Part shown: positions 17,405 to 26,052 of the stretch, in pieces
Layout: each line of letters starts with the position of its first letter
How positions within the stretch are numbered: the first letter of the stretch is position 1
Origin: Lachnospiraceae bacterium
GTDB lineage: Bacteria > Bacillota > Clostridia > Lachnospirales > Lachnospiraceae
Reading direction: 5' to 3'
Assembly: GCA_030524705.1 (NCBI GenBank)
Contig: JAUNGD010000006.1
Span: 35,031-99,030 of the forward strand
Length of the DNA: 64,000 nt
Program-made: the position numbers and the translations under genes
The notes under the pieces: generated by a model
The model's database searches: none
What the model was told of the DNA's origin: nothing
What the model saw: the letters and a program-made list of their open reading frames with translations, nothing else

Positions 17405-18277
17405 ATGTCCAATGCAGCCCGCTGCCTTCCACCATCTGACCGCGATTATTCCATTGAAGATATTGTACTGCGGTATTCCGGCCGGGGAATGACAATTCTT
17501 CAGCGATATCTCCACTCCGGTTACTGCGACAGAGCGGCAAAAAAGCTTTTGGCGTTGGAGCGCGGCAATATCTTGCTGACTACGGGCTTTTGCGTATCCG
17601 GCAGAGCCGAAACCGACGGACCGCCCGGAACGGTCATCCTCGCCCATGCGCTGAAAAAGCTCGGCTTCCATCCTGCCATTGTGACAGATCAGATCTGCCG
17701 CGGGCTCTTTGAGTCTGAAGGCTTTCCGGTGGAATATGCCGCCGTGGATGCGGATGCTCGTATTTACCAGAAACTTTTGGATCGCTACCGCCCGGTCTGC
17801 CTCATCGCCATTGAGCGCTGCGGCCGGAACCTGGAAGAAGATTATGCAAATATGAAGGGAATCAGCATTGCCCGCCAGACGGCACAGATTGATATTATGT
17901 TCGACCTGGCGGCCCGGGAAGGAATCCTGACCATCGGGATCGGCGATGGAGGCAATGAAATCGGCATGGGAAATCTTAAAGATGTGATTGAAGAAAAGCT
18001 GAGCCTGATCCCATGTACGGTCAAAGTCAATGAACTGATCATAGCCACTACCTCCAACTGGGGAGCGTACGCTCTGGCCGCCTCTCTGTCCATAAAAAAG
18101 CACCAGCATCTGCTGATGTCCTACCACGAGTTAGCCGAATATCTGGAGCGGATCGTTGCCCTGGGCTGCATCGACGGCGTTACCAAAAAGCAGGAACCCA
18201 GCGTTGACGGCTTTCCGCCGGAGATCGAACGTGAAATTCTCGGGACACTGCATCTGATTTCTTCGGCAGCCTCCTGA
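17405..18277 (+). CDS. DUF4392 / D-glutamate cyclase C-terminal-type protein
   Basis: A 290-aa protein of the D-glutamate cyclase-like C-terminal family. Recognisable are SGRGMTILQRYL, NILLTTGFCVSGRAETDGPPG, VTDQ near the centre, LIAIERCGRN and LTIGIGDGGNEIGMGNL. In human DGLUCY this domain follows a DUF1445 domain in one chain. Here the two are separate genes flanking pxpA, which supports a two-subunit cyclase acting on D-glutamate and 5-oxo-D-proline. The ATG at 17405 is preferred over a GTG at 17396 because of the ribosome site GAGGTG. Confidence 0.8.
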   Translation: MSNAARCLPPSDRDYSIEDIVLRYSGRGMTILQRYLHSGYCDRAAKKLLALERGNILLTTGFCVSGRAETDGPPGTVILAHALKKLGFHPAIVTDQICRGLFESEGFPVEYAAVDADARIYQKLLDRYRPVCLIAIERCGRNLEEDYANMKGISIARQTAQIDIMFDLAAREGILTIGIGDGGNEIGMGNLKDVIEEKLSLIPCTVKVNELIIATTSNWGAYALAASLSIKKHQHLLMSYHELAEYLERIVALGCIDGVTKKQEPSVDGFPPEIEREILGTLHLISSAAS

Positions 18278-18401
18278 CGCTTCCGGCAGTTTGCCATTTC
18301 CGGCAGGATCCCGTTTTTCGACGGCTCCTTGACCGATATACGTTACCCGTTTTCTGACATATCACTCCTGGGTATGTCACAGCTTAGAAAGGAATTTAGA
18401 T

Positions 18402-18863
18402 ATGGATGCACTTGATCACAAAATTCTGTCACTTTTAAAACAAAATGCCCGTGTAAAAGCATCTGAGATCAGCCGTGAAGTCCACCTATCCGTCTCCTCG
18501 GTTATCGAACGGATCCGTAAGCTGGAAGCCTCCGGCGTGATCCAGTCCTATACGATCATCACAGACGAAGCGCTGATTGGCAACGATCTGACCGCCCTGA
18601 TGGAGATCAGTCTGGAGCACCCGCGTTTTACAGAAGATTTCGTACGCTATGTGCACAAGAACCCCCATATCGTTTCCTGCTATTATCTCACCGGGGAATT
18701 TGATTATATGCTTAAGATCTGCTGTCATTCTTCCAGAGAGCTGGAGGAAATCCATCGCGAGATCAAACAGCAGGATGGTGTACGCATGACTAAAACTCAT
18801 TATGTACTGCGCACAGAAAAAAATATCTATTCTTCCCTGCCGGATGATCCGGGGGAAAAATAG
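18402..18863 (+). CDS. Lrp/AsnC-family transcriptional regulator
   Basis: A 153-aa regulator with an N-terminal helix-turn-helix (DHKILSLLKQNARVKASEISREVHLSVSSVIERIRKLEASGVIQSYT) and a C-terminal RAM ligand domain (from about residue 65, GEFDYMLKICCHSSRELEEI). It follows the cyclase gene by 124 nt in the same direction and probably senses an amino acid and controls this operon. The start follows AAAGGAA. Target and ligand are inferred from position only. Confidence 0.88.
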   Translation: MDALDHKILSLLKQNARVKASEISREVHLSVSSVIERIRKLEASGVIQSYTIITDEALIGNDLTALMEISLEHPRFTEDFVRYVHKNPHIVSCYYLTGEFDYMLKICCHSSRELEEIHREIKQQDGVRMTKTHYVLRTEKNIYSSLPDDPGEK

Positions 18864-18895
18864 ATATTTTCAAATACTAATTATAATTATAGTTA

Positions 18896-19561
18896 TTATG
18901 AGGTACGCCGTCTGTCAAATTTCCATGCAAGCATCATACCGATTCCCTGCATGATCTGTACCAGCAGCACCAGAATGACCACTGTCACCAGCATAACATC
19001 AAACTGATAACGATTGTATCCGTAGCGCACCGCGATAGCTCCAAGGCCATCTGCTCCTACCGTACCTGCCATTGCAGAATAACCGAGGATAGTTGCCGTA
19101 ACAATGGTAGCATTGACGATCAGAGAGGTCCTTGCCTCCGTCAGAAGCACCTTTGTAACGATGGTCCAGTTGCTGGCTCCCATACTCTGGGCTGCCTCAA
19201 TCACGCCGTGATCTACTTCCTTCAGGGAGGATTCCACCATTCTGGCAATGTAAGGTGCGGCCGCAATGGTCAGAGATACGATCATCGCATTAGAACCGTA
19301 GCTCTTCCCAACAATCAGCCTCGTCAGAGGAATCAGCATGATCAAAAGGATCAAAAACGGGATGCTTCGGAAAATATTTGAGATAAAATCAATCACCTTA
19401 TATATCACTGCATTCGGCCGGATACCATCCTTGTCCGTCACAGTAAGGAGAATCCCCAGAGGCATTCCTATCACATATCCCAGAAACGTCGGAAGCAGCG
19501 TCATGTACAGCGTCTCTCCGATACCGTTGATAATCATCATAATCATTTTTTCATCCAACAT
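18896..19561 (-). CDS. metI: Methionine ABC transporter permease MetI
   Basis: A 221-aa permease with five to six membrane spans. FRSIPFLILLIMLIPLTRLIVG and PYIARMVESSLKEVDHGVIEAAQSMGAS (the EAA coupling loop), followed by GYSAMAGTVGADGLGAIAVRYGYNRY, are typical MetI. It overlaps metN by 11 nt. It is convergent with the Lrp gene and ends 32 nt from it, with no clear terminator between them. Confidence 0.93.
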   Translation of the reverse strand: MLDEKMIMMIINGIGETLYMTLLPTFLGYVIGMPLGILLTVTDKDGIRPNAVIYKVIDFISNIFRSIPFLILLIMLIPLTRLIVGKSYGSNAMIVSLTIAAAPYIARMVESSLKEVDHGVIEAAQSMGASNWTIVTKVLLTEARTSLIVNATIVTATILGYSAMAGTVGADGLGAIAVRYGYNRYQFDVMLVTVVILVLLVQIMQGIGMMLAWKFDRRRTS

Positions 19562-20561
19562 AATCTTTCAACTCCTCCACTGCAAGTTTTGCGCCCTTCA
19601 GATAAGCGATCATTTTGTCTCCCAGAGCTTCATCCTCCGGAAGCTGAAGGATCATCTCACCCTTTGCCACGCCGTCCAGATCCTTTGTATTCGCGTAAAG
19701 AATATTTACAGGAGTCTTGAAGGCCAGCACCATATTGCCAATGACCGGTTCAAAGGAAGAATTCTCAGAAAAGACGATACGTACGCACCGTTTTCCCTTC
19801 ATCTCAACGACACGCTCAAAGCCCTGATAGATCAGCTTTTTTGCCTCCCTGGACTTTGGCGCCTGGAAAATATCTTCTACCCTTCCGTGCTCCACCAGAT
19901 TGCCGTGATCAATGATGGCCACATGGCTGCATATCTCCTGCACCACCGCCATCTCATGGGTGATAACCACAATGGTGATGCCGTATTTCTGGTTGATCTC
20001 CTTCAAAAGCTGCAAAATTGATTTTGTAGTCTGAGGATCCAGGGCGCTGGTGGCCTCGTCGCAGAGCAGGATCTTCGGATCTGAGGCCAGCACTCTGGCG
20101 ATGGCCACTCTCTGCTTCTGTCCGCCGGAAAGCTGCGCCGGATACGCCTGAGCTTTCTCCCCCAGGCCTACAATTTTCAGATACTCCATAGCCTTCTCTC
20201 TGGCCTCACGCTTTTTCATGCCGGCAATCTCCAGAGGGAAACAGACATTGTCAATCACGCTGCGCTGCATGAGCAGATTGAAATGCTGAAAAATCATCCC
20301 GATGTCCTTTCGGGTTTCCCGAAGCTGCTTTTCTGAAAGGGATGCCAGATCCTTCCCATCTACCAGAACCGTGCCTCCCGTGGGGCGCTCCAGGAAATTC
20401 AGGCACCGCACCAGAGTACTCTTCCCGGCGCCAGACATACCGATGATCCCGTAAATATCTCCCTTATATATGTCAAGACTTACATCCCTGAGGGCCTGTA
20501 CGTCCATATCCTTCAACTTGAATTCTTTATCCAAATGCTCGATCTTAATAATCGGTTCCAT
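19551..20561 (-). CDS. metN: Methionine ABC transporter ATP-binding protein MetN
   Basis: A 336-aa ATPase. Walker A is GMSGAGKST, the signature is LSGGQKQRVAIARVL, Walker B is ILLCDEATSALDP. A C-terminal NIL domain (about 260-336) senses methionine in this family. The ATG at 20561 is chosen over the one at 20573 because GGAGG lies just ahead of it. It partners with MetI and MetQ for D/L-methionine uptake. Confidence 0.92.
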   Translation of the reverse strand: MEPIIKIEHLDKEFKLKDMDVQALRDVSLDIYKGDIYGIIGMSGAGKSTLVRCLNFLERPTGGTVLVDGKDLASLSEKQLRETRKDIGMIFQHFNLLMQRSVIDNVCFPLEIAGMKKREAREKAMEYLKIVGLGEKAQAYPAQLSGGQKQRVAIARVLASDPKILLCDEATSALDPQTTKSILQLLKEINQKYGITIVVITHEMAVVQEICSHVAIIDHGNLVEHGRVEDIFQAPKSREAKKLIYQGFERVVEMKGKRCVRIVFSENSSFEPVIGNMVLAFKTPVNILYANTKDLDGVAKGEMILQLPEDEALGDKMIAYLKGAKLAVEELKDYVG

Positions 20562-20654
20562 ATTTTCCTCCATCGTACTCCCAAATCAAATATCCCGCAG
20601 CGTGTCAGACGGCACGCTGCTTCGCAAGAACAACTGAACTGTATCGAGTATAAC

Positions 20655-20700
20655 GTAAAATGGGAGCTGTTGCAAGATAGGAATCCCATAACAGCCCCCG
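20655..20700 (-). terminator. Hairpin between metQ and metN
   Basis: On the minus strand GGGGGCTGTT (20700-20691) pairs with AACAGCTCCC (20671-20662, one G-to-T wobble-level mismatch), then ATTTTA. It lies in the 192-nt gap after metQ. It probably lowers read-through so that MetQ is made in excess of MetNI. Confidence 0.65.
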
Positions 20701-20753
20701 TTTTATGACAGTTATATGTTCAGATATTGTGCAAACCGAGGGAACCTGACTGT

Positions 20754-21629
20754 TTATTCGGTAACAGCCTCTGTCTCAGCCTCTGCTGCTTCTGTATCTG
20801 CCGCCTCCTCGAAAGGAATGACAGCTCCATCGTATGTATCATTGATGAATGTCTTGATCTCATCAGACTTCAGTACATTTACTAATGCCTGTGTCTTCTC
20901 ACTGTTCTCGTTTCCTTCCTTAACAGCAATTACATTTACATAGGTCTTTGCTGCCTCAGAATCAGACGCCTCATATGCGATGGAATCCTTAGATACAGAG
21001 AATCCTGCATCCAGTGCATAGTTACCATTCATAACTGCAAACGCAACCTCATCAATATGACGCGGAACCTGAGCTGCCTCAAGCTCGAGAATCTCTACAT
21101 TCTTCGGATTTTCTTCGATGTCATTTACAGTAGCTGTCAGGCCGGCATCCTCTGCCAGTGTAAGCACGCCGTTAGCCTGCAGAAGCAGAAGCGCTCTCGC
21201 CTCGTTTGTCGTATCGTTCGGAACTGCGATCACATCGCCATCCTCCAGTTCGTCAAGGCTGGACTTTGTACCCGGATAGATACCAAACGGCTCATAGTGG
21301 ATACCGCCGGCATTTACAAGGTGTGTTCCCTTCTCCTCGTTGAAGCTCTCAAGATACGGAATATGCTGGAAGTAGTTTGCATCGATCTCACCGCTCTCAA
21401 CTACCTCGTTCGGCAGAATATAATCATCAAACTCTTCAACCTCCAGAGTCCATCCCTCTTCTTCCAGAAGCTTTGCAGCTTCAGCCAGAATCTCTGCATG
21501 CGGTGTCGGAGATGCTGCTACTGTGATCGTCTTGTCTTCCTCGGCGCCTGCAATATTCGCCGGTCCAAATGCTGCAATCGCAGAAACGGTCAGTGACAAA
21601 GCCAGTACTCTTGATAAATTCTTTTTCAT
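20754..21629 (-). CDS. metQ: Methionine-binding protein MetQ/NlpA family
   Basis: A 291-aa NlpA-family binding protein. After the signal peptide (to about residue 29, no lipobox) come TITVAASPTPHAEILAEAAKLLEEEGW, DYILPNEVVESGEIDANYFQHIPYL and HYEPFGIYPG. DVIAVPNDTTNEARALLLLQ is the methionine-site segment. The last 17 residues form an acidic Ala/Glu/Thr tail (ADTEAAEAETEAVTE) not part of the fold. The same tail occurs on the binding protein encoded just upstream. Confidence 0.9.
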   Translation of the reverse strand: MKKNLSRVLALSLTVSAIAAFGPANIAGAEEDKTITVAASPTPHAEILAEAAKLLEEEGWTLEVEEFDDYILPNEVVESGEIDANYFQHIPYLESFNEEKGTHLVNAGGIHYEPFGIYPGTKSSLDELEDGDVIAVPNDTTNEARALLLLQANGVLTLAEDAGLTATVNDIEENPKNVEILELEAAQVPRHIDEVAFAVMNGNYALDAGFSVSKDSIAYEASDSEAAKTYVNVIAVKEGNENSEKTQALVNVLKSDEIKTFINDTYDGAVIPFEEAADTEAAEAETEAVTE

Positions 21630-21712
21630 AATCTCTTCCTTCTTTCTTTATTTGTAGTCCGCCTTTGGCGGCCTCATTTTCATCCCCATGGGGTTTTGAA
21701 AACTTATGTTAC

Positions 21713-21741
21713 ATGATACCACTCGTGTACAAAAAATGCAA
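21713..21741 (-). promoter_or_regulatory. Promoter of metQ
   Basis: On the minus strand TTGCAT (21741-21736) and TATCAT (21718-21713) are 17 nt apart, in the gap after the cysteine-binding protein. No S-box or T-box is visible in the 145-nt gap. Confidence 0.65.
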
Positions 21742-21774
21742 TCTTTTCCTTCATTTTCCGAAAGCATATCGGCA

Positions 21775-22671
21775 TTATTCGGTAACTGCTTCCGTTGCTG
21801 CTTCTGTCTCTGCTGCCGTATCCTCCGCAGCCTCCACAACTCCGCCTTCCACAACGAGGCTGTCGATGTCTACCTCAGAGCCGTACACCGGCTCCAGAGT
21901 CTCTTTATAATCTGCATGGAAAAACTCCTCGTCTGCCAGAGCCACAATCTCGTCATTGATCCAGTTCAAAAGGGTCTCATTGCCCTTGGTTACAGCCGGA
22001 GCGATGGTGTCCAGATCTCCCAGACTCTCAATCCCTACCGTGAAGCCCGGATTCTGAATCGCCCATGCCAGAACCTCTGTGTTGTCTGTAGAAAATGCAT
22101 CTCCGCGGCCGTCCAGCAACGCATTATATGCCTCTGTATACTGGTCATATTTCTGCAGGTTCACATCCGGATAATTTTCGGTGAAAAATGTCTCGGCCGT
22201 CGTTCCCTTGGCAACAATCAGGGTCTTACCGTTCAGCTCCTCCGGGGATGTGATCAGCGCATCATCCGGGGAGACAACTCCCAGAGCCACCTTCATATAC
22301 GGCAGCGCGAAATCCACGGCCTCAGCGCGCTCCTCGGTAACAGTGAAATTTGCAAGAATGATATCTACCTTTCCGGTCTCCAGATACTCCACACGGCTTG
22401 CCGGCTCTGTAGATACGTACTCTACCTCAACGCCGAGATCCTGCGCCAGTCTTTCTGCAAAGTAAACGTCATAACCCTGATAATCTCCATTCTCATCTAC
22501 ATATCCGAAGGGATTTTTGTCGCTGAAAACTCCGATGGTAATTTTGCCGCTCTCCTTGATCTCATCCAGTGTGCGGTATACCGCATCCTCTGCATGTACC
22601 GGTGTGCCCACCGCCGTGATGGCTGCCAGGCTGAGCGCTGCTGTAAGCGCTCTTACAATATTCTTTTTCAT
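21775..22671 (-). CDS. Cysteine/cystine-type ABC transporter substrate-binding protein
   Basis: A 298-aa type II (family 3) solute-binding protein. The mature part has KITIGVFSDKNPFGYVDENGDYQGYDVYFAERLA, ANFTVTEERAEAVDFALPYMKVALGVVS and GDAFSTDNTEVLAWA, close to what I recall of the cysteine-binding protein CjaA of Campylobacter. Cysteine or cystine is therefore the likely ligand. The signal peptide MKKNIVRALTAALSLAAITAVGTPVHA has no lipobox. The C-terminus ends in the tail AAETEAATEAVTE shared with MetQ. It sits in a sulfur amino-acid cluster. Confidence 0.85.
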   Translation of the reverse strand: MKKNIVRALTAALSLAAITAVGTPVHAEDAVYRTLDEIKESGKITIGVFSDKNPFGYVDENGDYQGYDVYFAERLAQDLGVEVEYVSTEPASRVEYLETGKVDIILANFTVTEERAEAVDFALPYMKVALGVVSPDDALITSPEELNGKTLIVAKGTTAETFFTENYPDVNLQKYDQYTEAYNALLDGRGDAFSTDNTEVLAWAIQNPGFTVGIESLGDLDTIAPAVTKGNETLLNWINDEIVALADEEFFHADYKETLEPVYGSEVDIDSLVVEGGVVEAAEDTAAETEAATEAVTE

Positions 22672-22733
22672 AATATTTACTCCTTCTTTCTGATTTTGTT
22701 TTTTTAGTTTCGTCTCTTTCTTATTTCTTTTTC

Positions 22734-23483
22734 TTATTTCGTGAAAATAAAGGTGTTCAGAAACCGTTTTGCCCTGTCCGTTCTGGGCTGTGTAAAAAAA
22801 TTCTCCGGCGTATCCGACTCGGCGATCAGCCCCTCGTCCAGAAAAACGATCCGGTCTGCCACGGCCCGGGCAAACTGCATCTCATGGGTCACAATCATCA
22901 TGGTGGAGCCTTCTCTTGCCAGCTCCAGCATGACATCCAGCACCTCCCGCACCATTTCCGGGTCCAGCGCCGCTGTCACCTCGTCAAAAAGCATAATCTC
23001 CGGCTTCATGATGAGGGCTCTGACGATCGCCACCCTCTGTTTCTGGCCGCCGGAAAGCTGTCTTGGATAAGCGTCCCGCTTCTCAAGAAGCCCTACCCGG
23101 GACAGCAACGTCTCCGCCTCCTGCGTTACTTCTTTTTTTGCTCTCCCCTGGGCCTTCATCGGGCCCAGCAGAATATTGTCCATGACCGTCATATGGGGAA
23201 ACAGGTCATAGCTCTGGAATACCATGCCAATCTTCTGGCGTATCTCACTCCATTTTGTTTTACTGTCGGTAATTACTTTGCCGTCCAACAGAATCTCCCC
23301 GGACTGTATCGGCTCCAGTCCGTTCATACATCGAAGCAGTGTGCTCTTTCCACAGCCGGAGGGTCCGATGATGACCACCACCTCGCCCTTATGCACCTCC
23401 AGGGATATATCCTTCAGAACCGGACCGTTCCCGTAATCCTTGTGCAGATGGCGAACCTCCAGCAGTATTTCCTTTTCATTCAA
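22734..23483 (-). CDS. Polar (cysteine-type) amino acid ABC transporter ATP-binding protein
   Basis: A 249-aa ATPase of the polar amino acid group. Walker A is GPSGCGKST, the signature is LSGGQKQRVAIVRAL, Walker B is IMLFDEVTAALDPEM and the H-loop is IVTHEMQFA. It lies between the binding protein (62 nt downstream) and two permeases (11 nt upstream), all in one direction. It energises cysteine or cystine uptake, as judged from the binding protein. Confidence 0.9.
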   Translation of the reverse strand: MNEKEILLEVRHLHKDYGNGPVLKDISLEVHKGEVVVIIGPSGCGKSTLLRCMNGLEPIQSGEILLDGKVITDSKTKWSEIRQKIGMVFQSYDLFPHMTVMDNILLGPMKAQGRAKKEVTQEAETLLSRVGLLEKRDAYPRQLSGGQKQRVAIVRALIMKPEIMLFDEVTAALDPEMVREVLDVMLELAREGSTMMIVTHEMQFARAVADRIVFLDEGLIAESDTPENFFTQPRTDRAKRFLNTFIFTK

Positions 23484-23494
23484 GCAGCCTCACC

Positions 23495-24172
23495 TCAATT
23501 CTTCCACTTTTTCTCCAGCCTTGACGCCAGCAGCGAAATCGGCCAGCATACAAGAAAATAGAGAAAAAAGATTGTTCCATAAATCCAGAGCGCCGAATCC
23601 GGTACGGTATACCGGTTGGCCTCAATAATCTGCTGACCCGTCTTCAAAACCTCCACTACGCCGATCAGGACAATCAAGGACGTGGTCTTGATCATTCTCG
23701 TCGTCAGGTTGATGGCCAGCGGTATCAGCCTGCGCAGCGTCTGCGGAATGATGATATAGCGATAAACCTGCATTTTTTCCAGCCCGAGGGCTTCGCCGCT
23801 TTCGTACTGGTGCTTCGGTATGGAAATCAATGCGCCCCTCACCAGATCTCCCATTTCCGCCGTTCCCCAGAACGTAAACACGATAATTGCAGAGGTTTCC
23901 CCGGAAAGATTAATACCAAAGGCTTTTGTCAGGCCGAAGAATACGAGAAACAGAAGCACGAGCTGCGGCATGATGCGGATAAACTCCAGATAAAATCTGG
24001 TAAGCACCCTCGCCACCGGATTCTTCCAGGTCATCAGTATCCCAAGAAAAATGCCGAGTATCATGGAAAATGCCACGGCGATCAGTGCGATCCGGAAGGC
24101 AACCCACAGTCCCTGCAGAAGCCTCGCAAAATTGTTTCCCATAAACAGTACTCTAATTCCCAAATCCTGCAT
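23495..24172 (-). CDS. Amino acid ABC transporter permease (His/Glu/Gln/Cys family)
   Basis: A 225-aa permease. FIRIMPQLVLLFLVFFGLTKAFGI matches the RGTPxLVQLF region, with RIMPQ instead of RGTP. ESGEALGLEKMQVYRYIIIPQTLRRLIPLAIN is the EAA coupling loop, and KTTSLIVLIGVVEVL follows. It overlaps the other permease gene by 20 nt, so they form a heterodimer channel. Confidence 0.88.
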   Translation of the reverse strand: MQDLGIRVLFMGNNFARLLQGLWVAFRIALIAVAFSMILGIFLGILMTWKNPVARVLTRFYLEFIRIMPQLVLLFLVFFGLTKAFGINLSGETSAIIVFTFWGTAEMGDLVRGALISIPKHQYESGEALGLEKMQVYRYIIIPQTLRRLIPLAINLTTRMIKTTSLIVLIGVVEVLKTGQQIIEANRYTVPDSALWIYGTIFFLYFLVCWPISLLASRLEKKWKN

Positions 24173-24812
24173 ATCTCAGCCTCCTTTCCAGAAGGGAAGC
24201 CGCAATGGATATCGGCAGAAGCAGCACCAGATATGCGATCACCAGTATAAGCAGCGCCTCATCCGTCTTGTAGTACAGCCCAATCAGATCCTTTGCGACA
24301 TACATCAGATCCGGCAGCGCCACAACACTGAACACCGAGGTCTCCTTGATCAGAAAGATCATGTTCGCACAGATGCCCGGAATGGAAACTGACAGCGCCT
24401 GGGGTAAAATAACATACCGCATAACCTGTATATGAGTCAGCCCCACCGACAATCCCGATTCCTCCTGAATTTTGTCTATGGACTCCAGGCCGCTGCGGAA
24501 GGACTCTGCCATATAGCTGCCGCCCAGAAATCCCAGGCCGATCAGCGCGCATGCCTCCGAGCTAAGCCGGATATTCAGTTTTGGAAGTCCGAAATATAAA
24601 AAGAAAAGCTGTACCAGCAGCGGCGTGTTTCTCGACAGCTCTATATAGACGGCAACGACTCTGCGAAGCACCGGAATCCTGTAATACTGAATCAGAGAAC
24701 AGGCTAATCCGACAATCATCGAAAAGAGAATGCCCAACAGTCCCAAACGCAGCGTCAGCTTTGCCGCTTCCACGTATAACGGAATATACTTTGCAATAAA
24801 CTGCGTATCCAC
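24153..24812 (-). CDS. Amino acid ABC transporter permease (His/Glu/Gln/Cys family)
   Basis: A 219-aa permease with about five spans. ELSRNTPLLVQLFFLYFGLPKLNI is the family motif, with RNTP close to the RGTP form. EESGLSVGLTHIQVMRYVILPQALSVSIPGICANMIFLIKETSV is the coupling loop and last helices. First gene of the cysteine transporter operon, behind a strong promoter and AAGGTGG. Confidence 0.9.
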   Translation of the reverse strand: MDTQFIAKYIPLYVEAAKLTLRLGLLGILFSMIVGLACSLIQYYRIPVLRRVVAVYIELSRNTPLLVQLFFLYFGLPKLNIRLSSEACALIGLGFLGGSYMAESFRSGLESIDKIQEESGLSVGLTHIQVMRYVILPQALSVSIPGICANMIFLIKETSVFSVVALPDLMYVAKDLIGLYYKTDEALLILVIAYLVLLLPISIAASLLERRLRYAGFGN

Positions 24813-24858
24813 GCTGTCACCACCTTATTCTCATTCTTTTCCTATCGGAACTATATGG

Positions 24859-24891
24859 ATAGTATCACTATTTTCCTATTATGTCAATAGG
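24859..24891 (-). promoter_or_regulatory. Promoter and operator candidate of the cysteine transporter
   Basis: On the minus strand TTGACA (24887-24882) and TACTAT (24864-24859) have a 17-nt spacer. A perfect dyad CCTATT-N5-AATAGG (24875-24891) covers the -35 box, the right place for a repressor of the CymR type. Which regulator binds is not known. Confidence 0.7.
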
Positions 24892-24902
24892 TTTTATATT
24901 TT

Positions 24903-26015
24903 TTATTGTAAAATCAGCTCCGCCACCAGCTCTGCTCCGCGCTTCAGATCCGTTACCGTCGTGTACTCGCTGGTGGAATGGGAGTCATACATACCGCAGG
25001 AAAGCACGATTCCCTGGATCCCCTGCTCCGCGAAGGTATTGTTGTCGCTGCCCCCGAAGGTCCGGGTCAGATGGGCCGGAAGTCCCAGCCTTTCACAGGC
25101 CCGCTCAAAGCGCTGCACCACCGCAGCCTCCCGGGGAATTTTATAGGCCGTCAGATCCACACGGATCTCCGTCCTGCACTCTGCGCCTGCCCCGGCTGCC
25201 TCCGCCTCAAAGACGCTTTGCACCTCCCGGGCCGTCTGCAGCGCCTTCTGATGGCTGTAGCTGCGGATCTCTCCCTCGCACCGGCACAGCTCCGGCACAA
25301 TATTCGTTGCCTGGCCCCCGGTGATTTTACCGATGTTCAGCGTCGTTTCCGGGTCAATCCTGCCCTGCCGTATTTTGCTGATGGCGCTGCCCGCCACGGC
25401 GATCGCATGAATCCCCTCCTCCGGTGAAAATCCGGCGTGGGACGCCCTGCCCGTCACCGTGATCTCAAACGACAAAAGGGACGGCGCCTGCAGCGCTGCC
25501 GCTCCCACTGCTCCGCTGAGATCCAGCACATATGCTTCCCTGGCCCGTACCTTTGAAAAATCAAACACCTTTGTTCCCTTTACGTATACCTCCTCCGCAA
25601 CCGGAAAAAGCACCTCAATATCCCTGTGGGGCCTTCCGCTTCCGCATACGCCCCGAATACCGCCCAGGATCTCTACGATCCCGGACACATCGTCGGCCCC
25701 CAGCACCGTATCTCCCGCGCTGGTGATCCTGCCGTCCTCCGACAGAACAGGCCGTTTCCCTTTTCCCGGCTCCACCGTGTCAAGATGGGAGGAAAACAGG
25801 ATCGTCTCTCCCGGAAGCGTCCCCTTTAAAAAGCCGTATACATTTCCGGCGTTTCCTCCGTACTGTGTCCCGGCGTCATCCTCCGACACCTCAAAACCCA
25901 GTTCCTCCAGCTTCCCCTTCACATAATCTGCTGCCTTTCTTTCCCGGAAGCTGAGTGAATCCAGCTCCACAAGCTCCGTGAATTCACGGAGCAGCCGTTT
26001 TTCATCTATCTTCAT
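24903..26015 (-). CDS. M20 family metallopeptidase, PepT-like
   Basis: A 370-aa zinc peptidase of the M20 family. Metal-site motifs are FSSHLDTVEPGKG (His, Asp), GADDVSG (bridging Asp), VAEEVYVKG (the Glu-Glu base), VLDLSG and the final SHSTSEY (His). The middle RASHAGFSPEEGIHAI is the dimerisation lid. It resembles PepT-like tri/dipeptidases. The ATG at 26015 is chosen; a longer frame reaches back into the C39-like gene. In this sulfur cluster it may free cysteine or methionine from small peptides (inference). Confidence 0.85.
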   Translation of the reverse strand: MKIDEKRLLREFTELVELDSLSFRERKAADYVKGKLEELGFEVSEDDAGTQYGGNAGNVYGFLKGTLPGETILFSSHLDTVEPGKGKRPVLSEDGRITSAGDTVLGADDVSGIVEILGGIRGVCGSGRPHRDIEVLFPVAEEVYVKGTKVFDFSKVRAREAYVLDLSGAVGAAALQAPSLLSFEITVTGRASHAGFSPEEGIHAIAVAGSAISKIRQGRIDPETTLNIGKITGGQATNIVPELCRCEGEIRSYSHQKALQTAREVQSVFEAEAAGAGAECRTEIRVDLTAYKIPREAAVVQRFERACERLGLPAHLTRTFGGSDNNTFAEQGIQGIVLSCGMYDSHSTSEYTTVTDLKRGAELVAELILQ

Positions 26016-26052
26016 CCTATTATCTATTTCCTTTCTCCCGGCTGATACTGCC

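Noticed and set aside
21706-22707. 333-codon plus-strand frame
   Set aside because: Antisense to the cysteine-binding protein gene; no recognisable domain.
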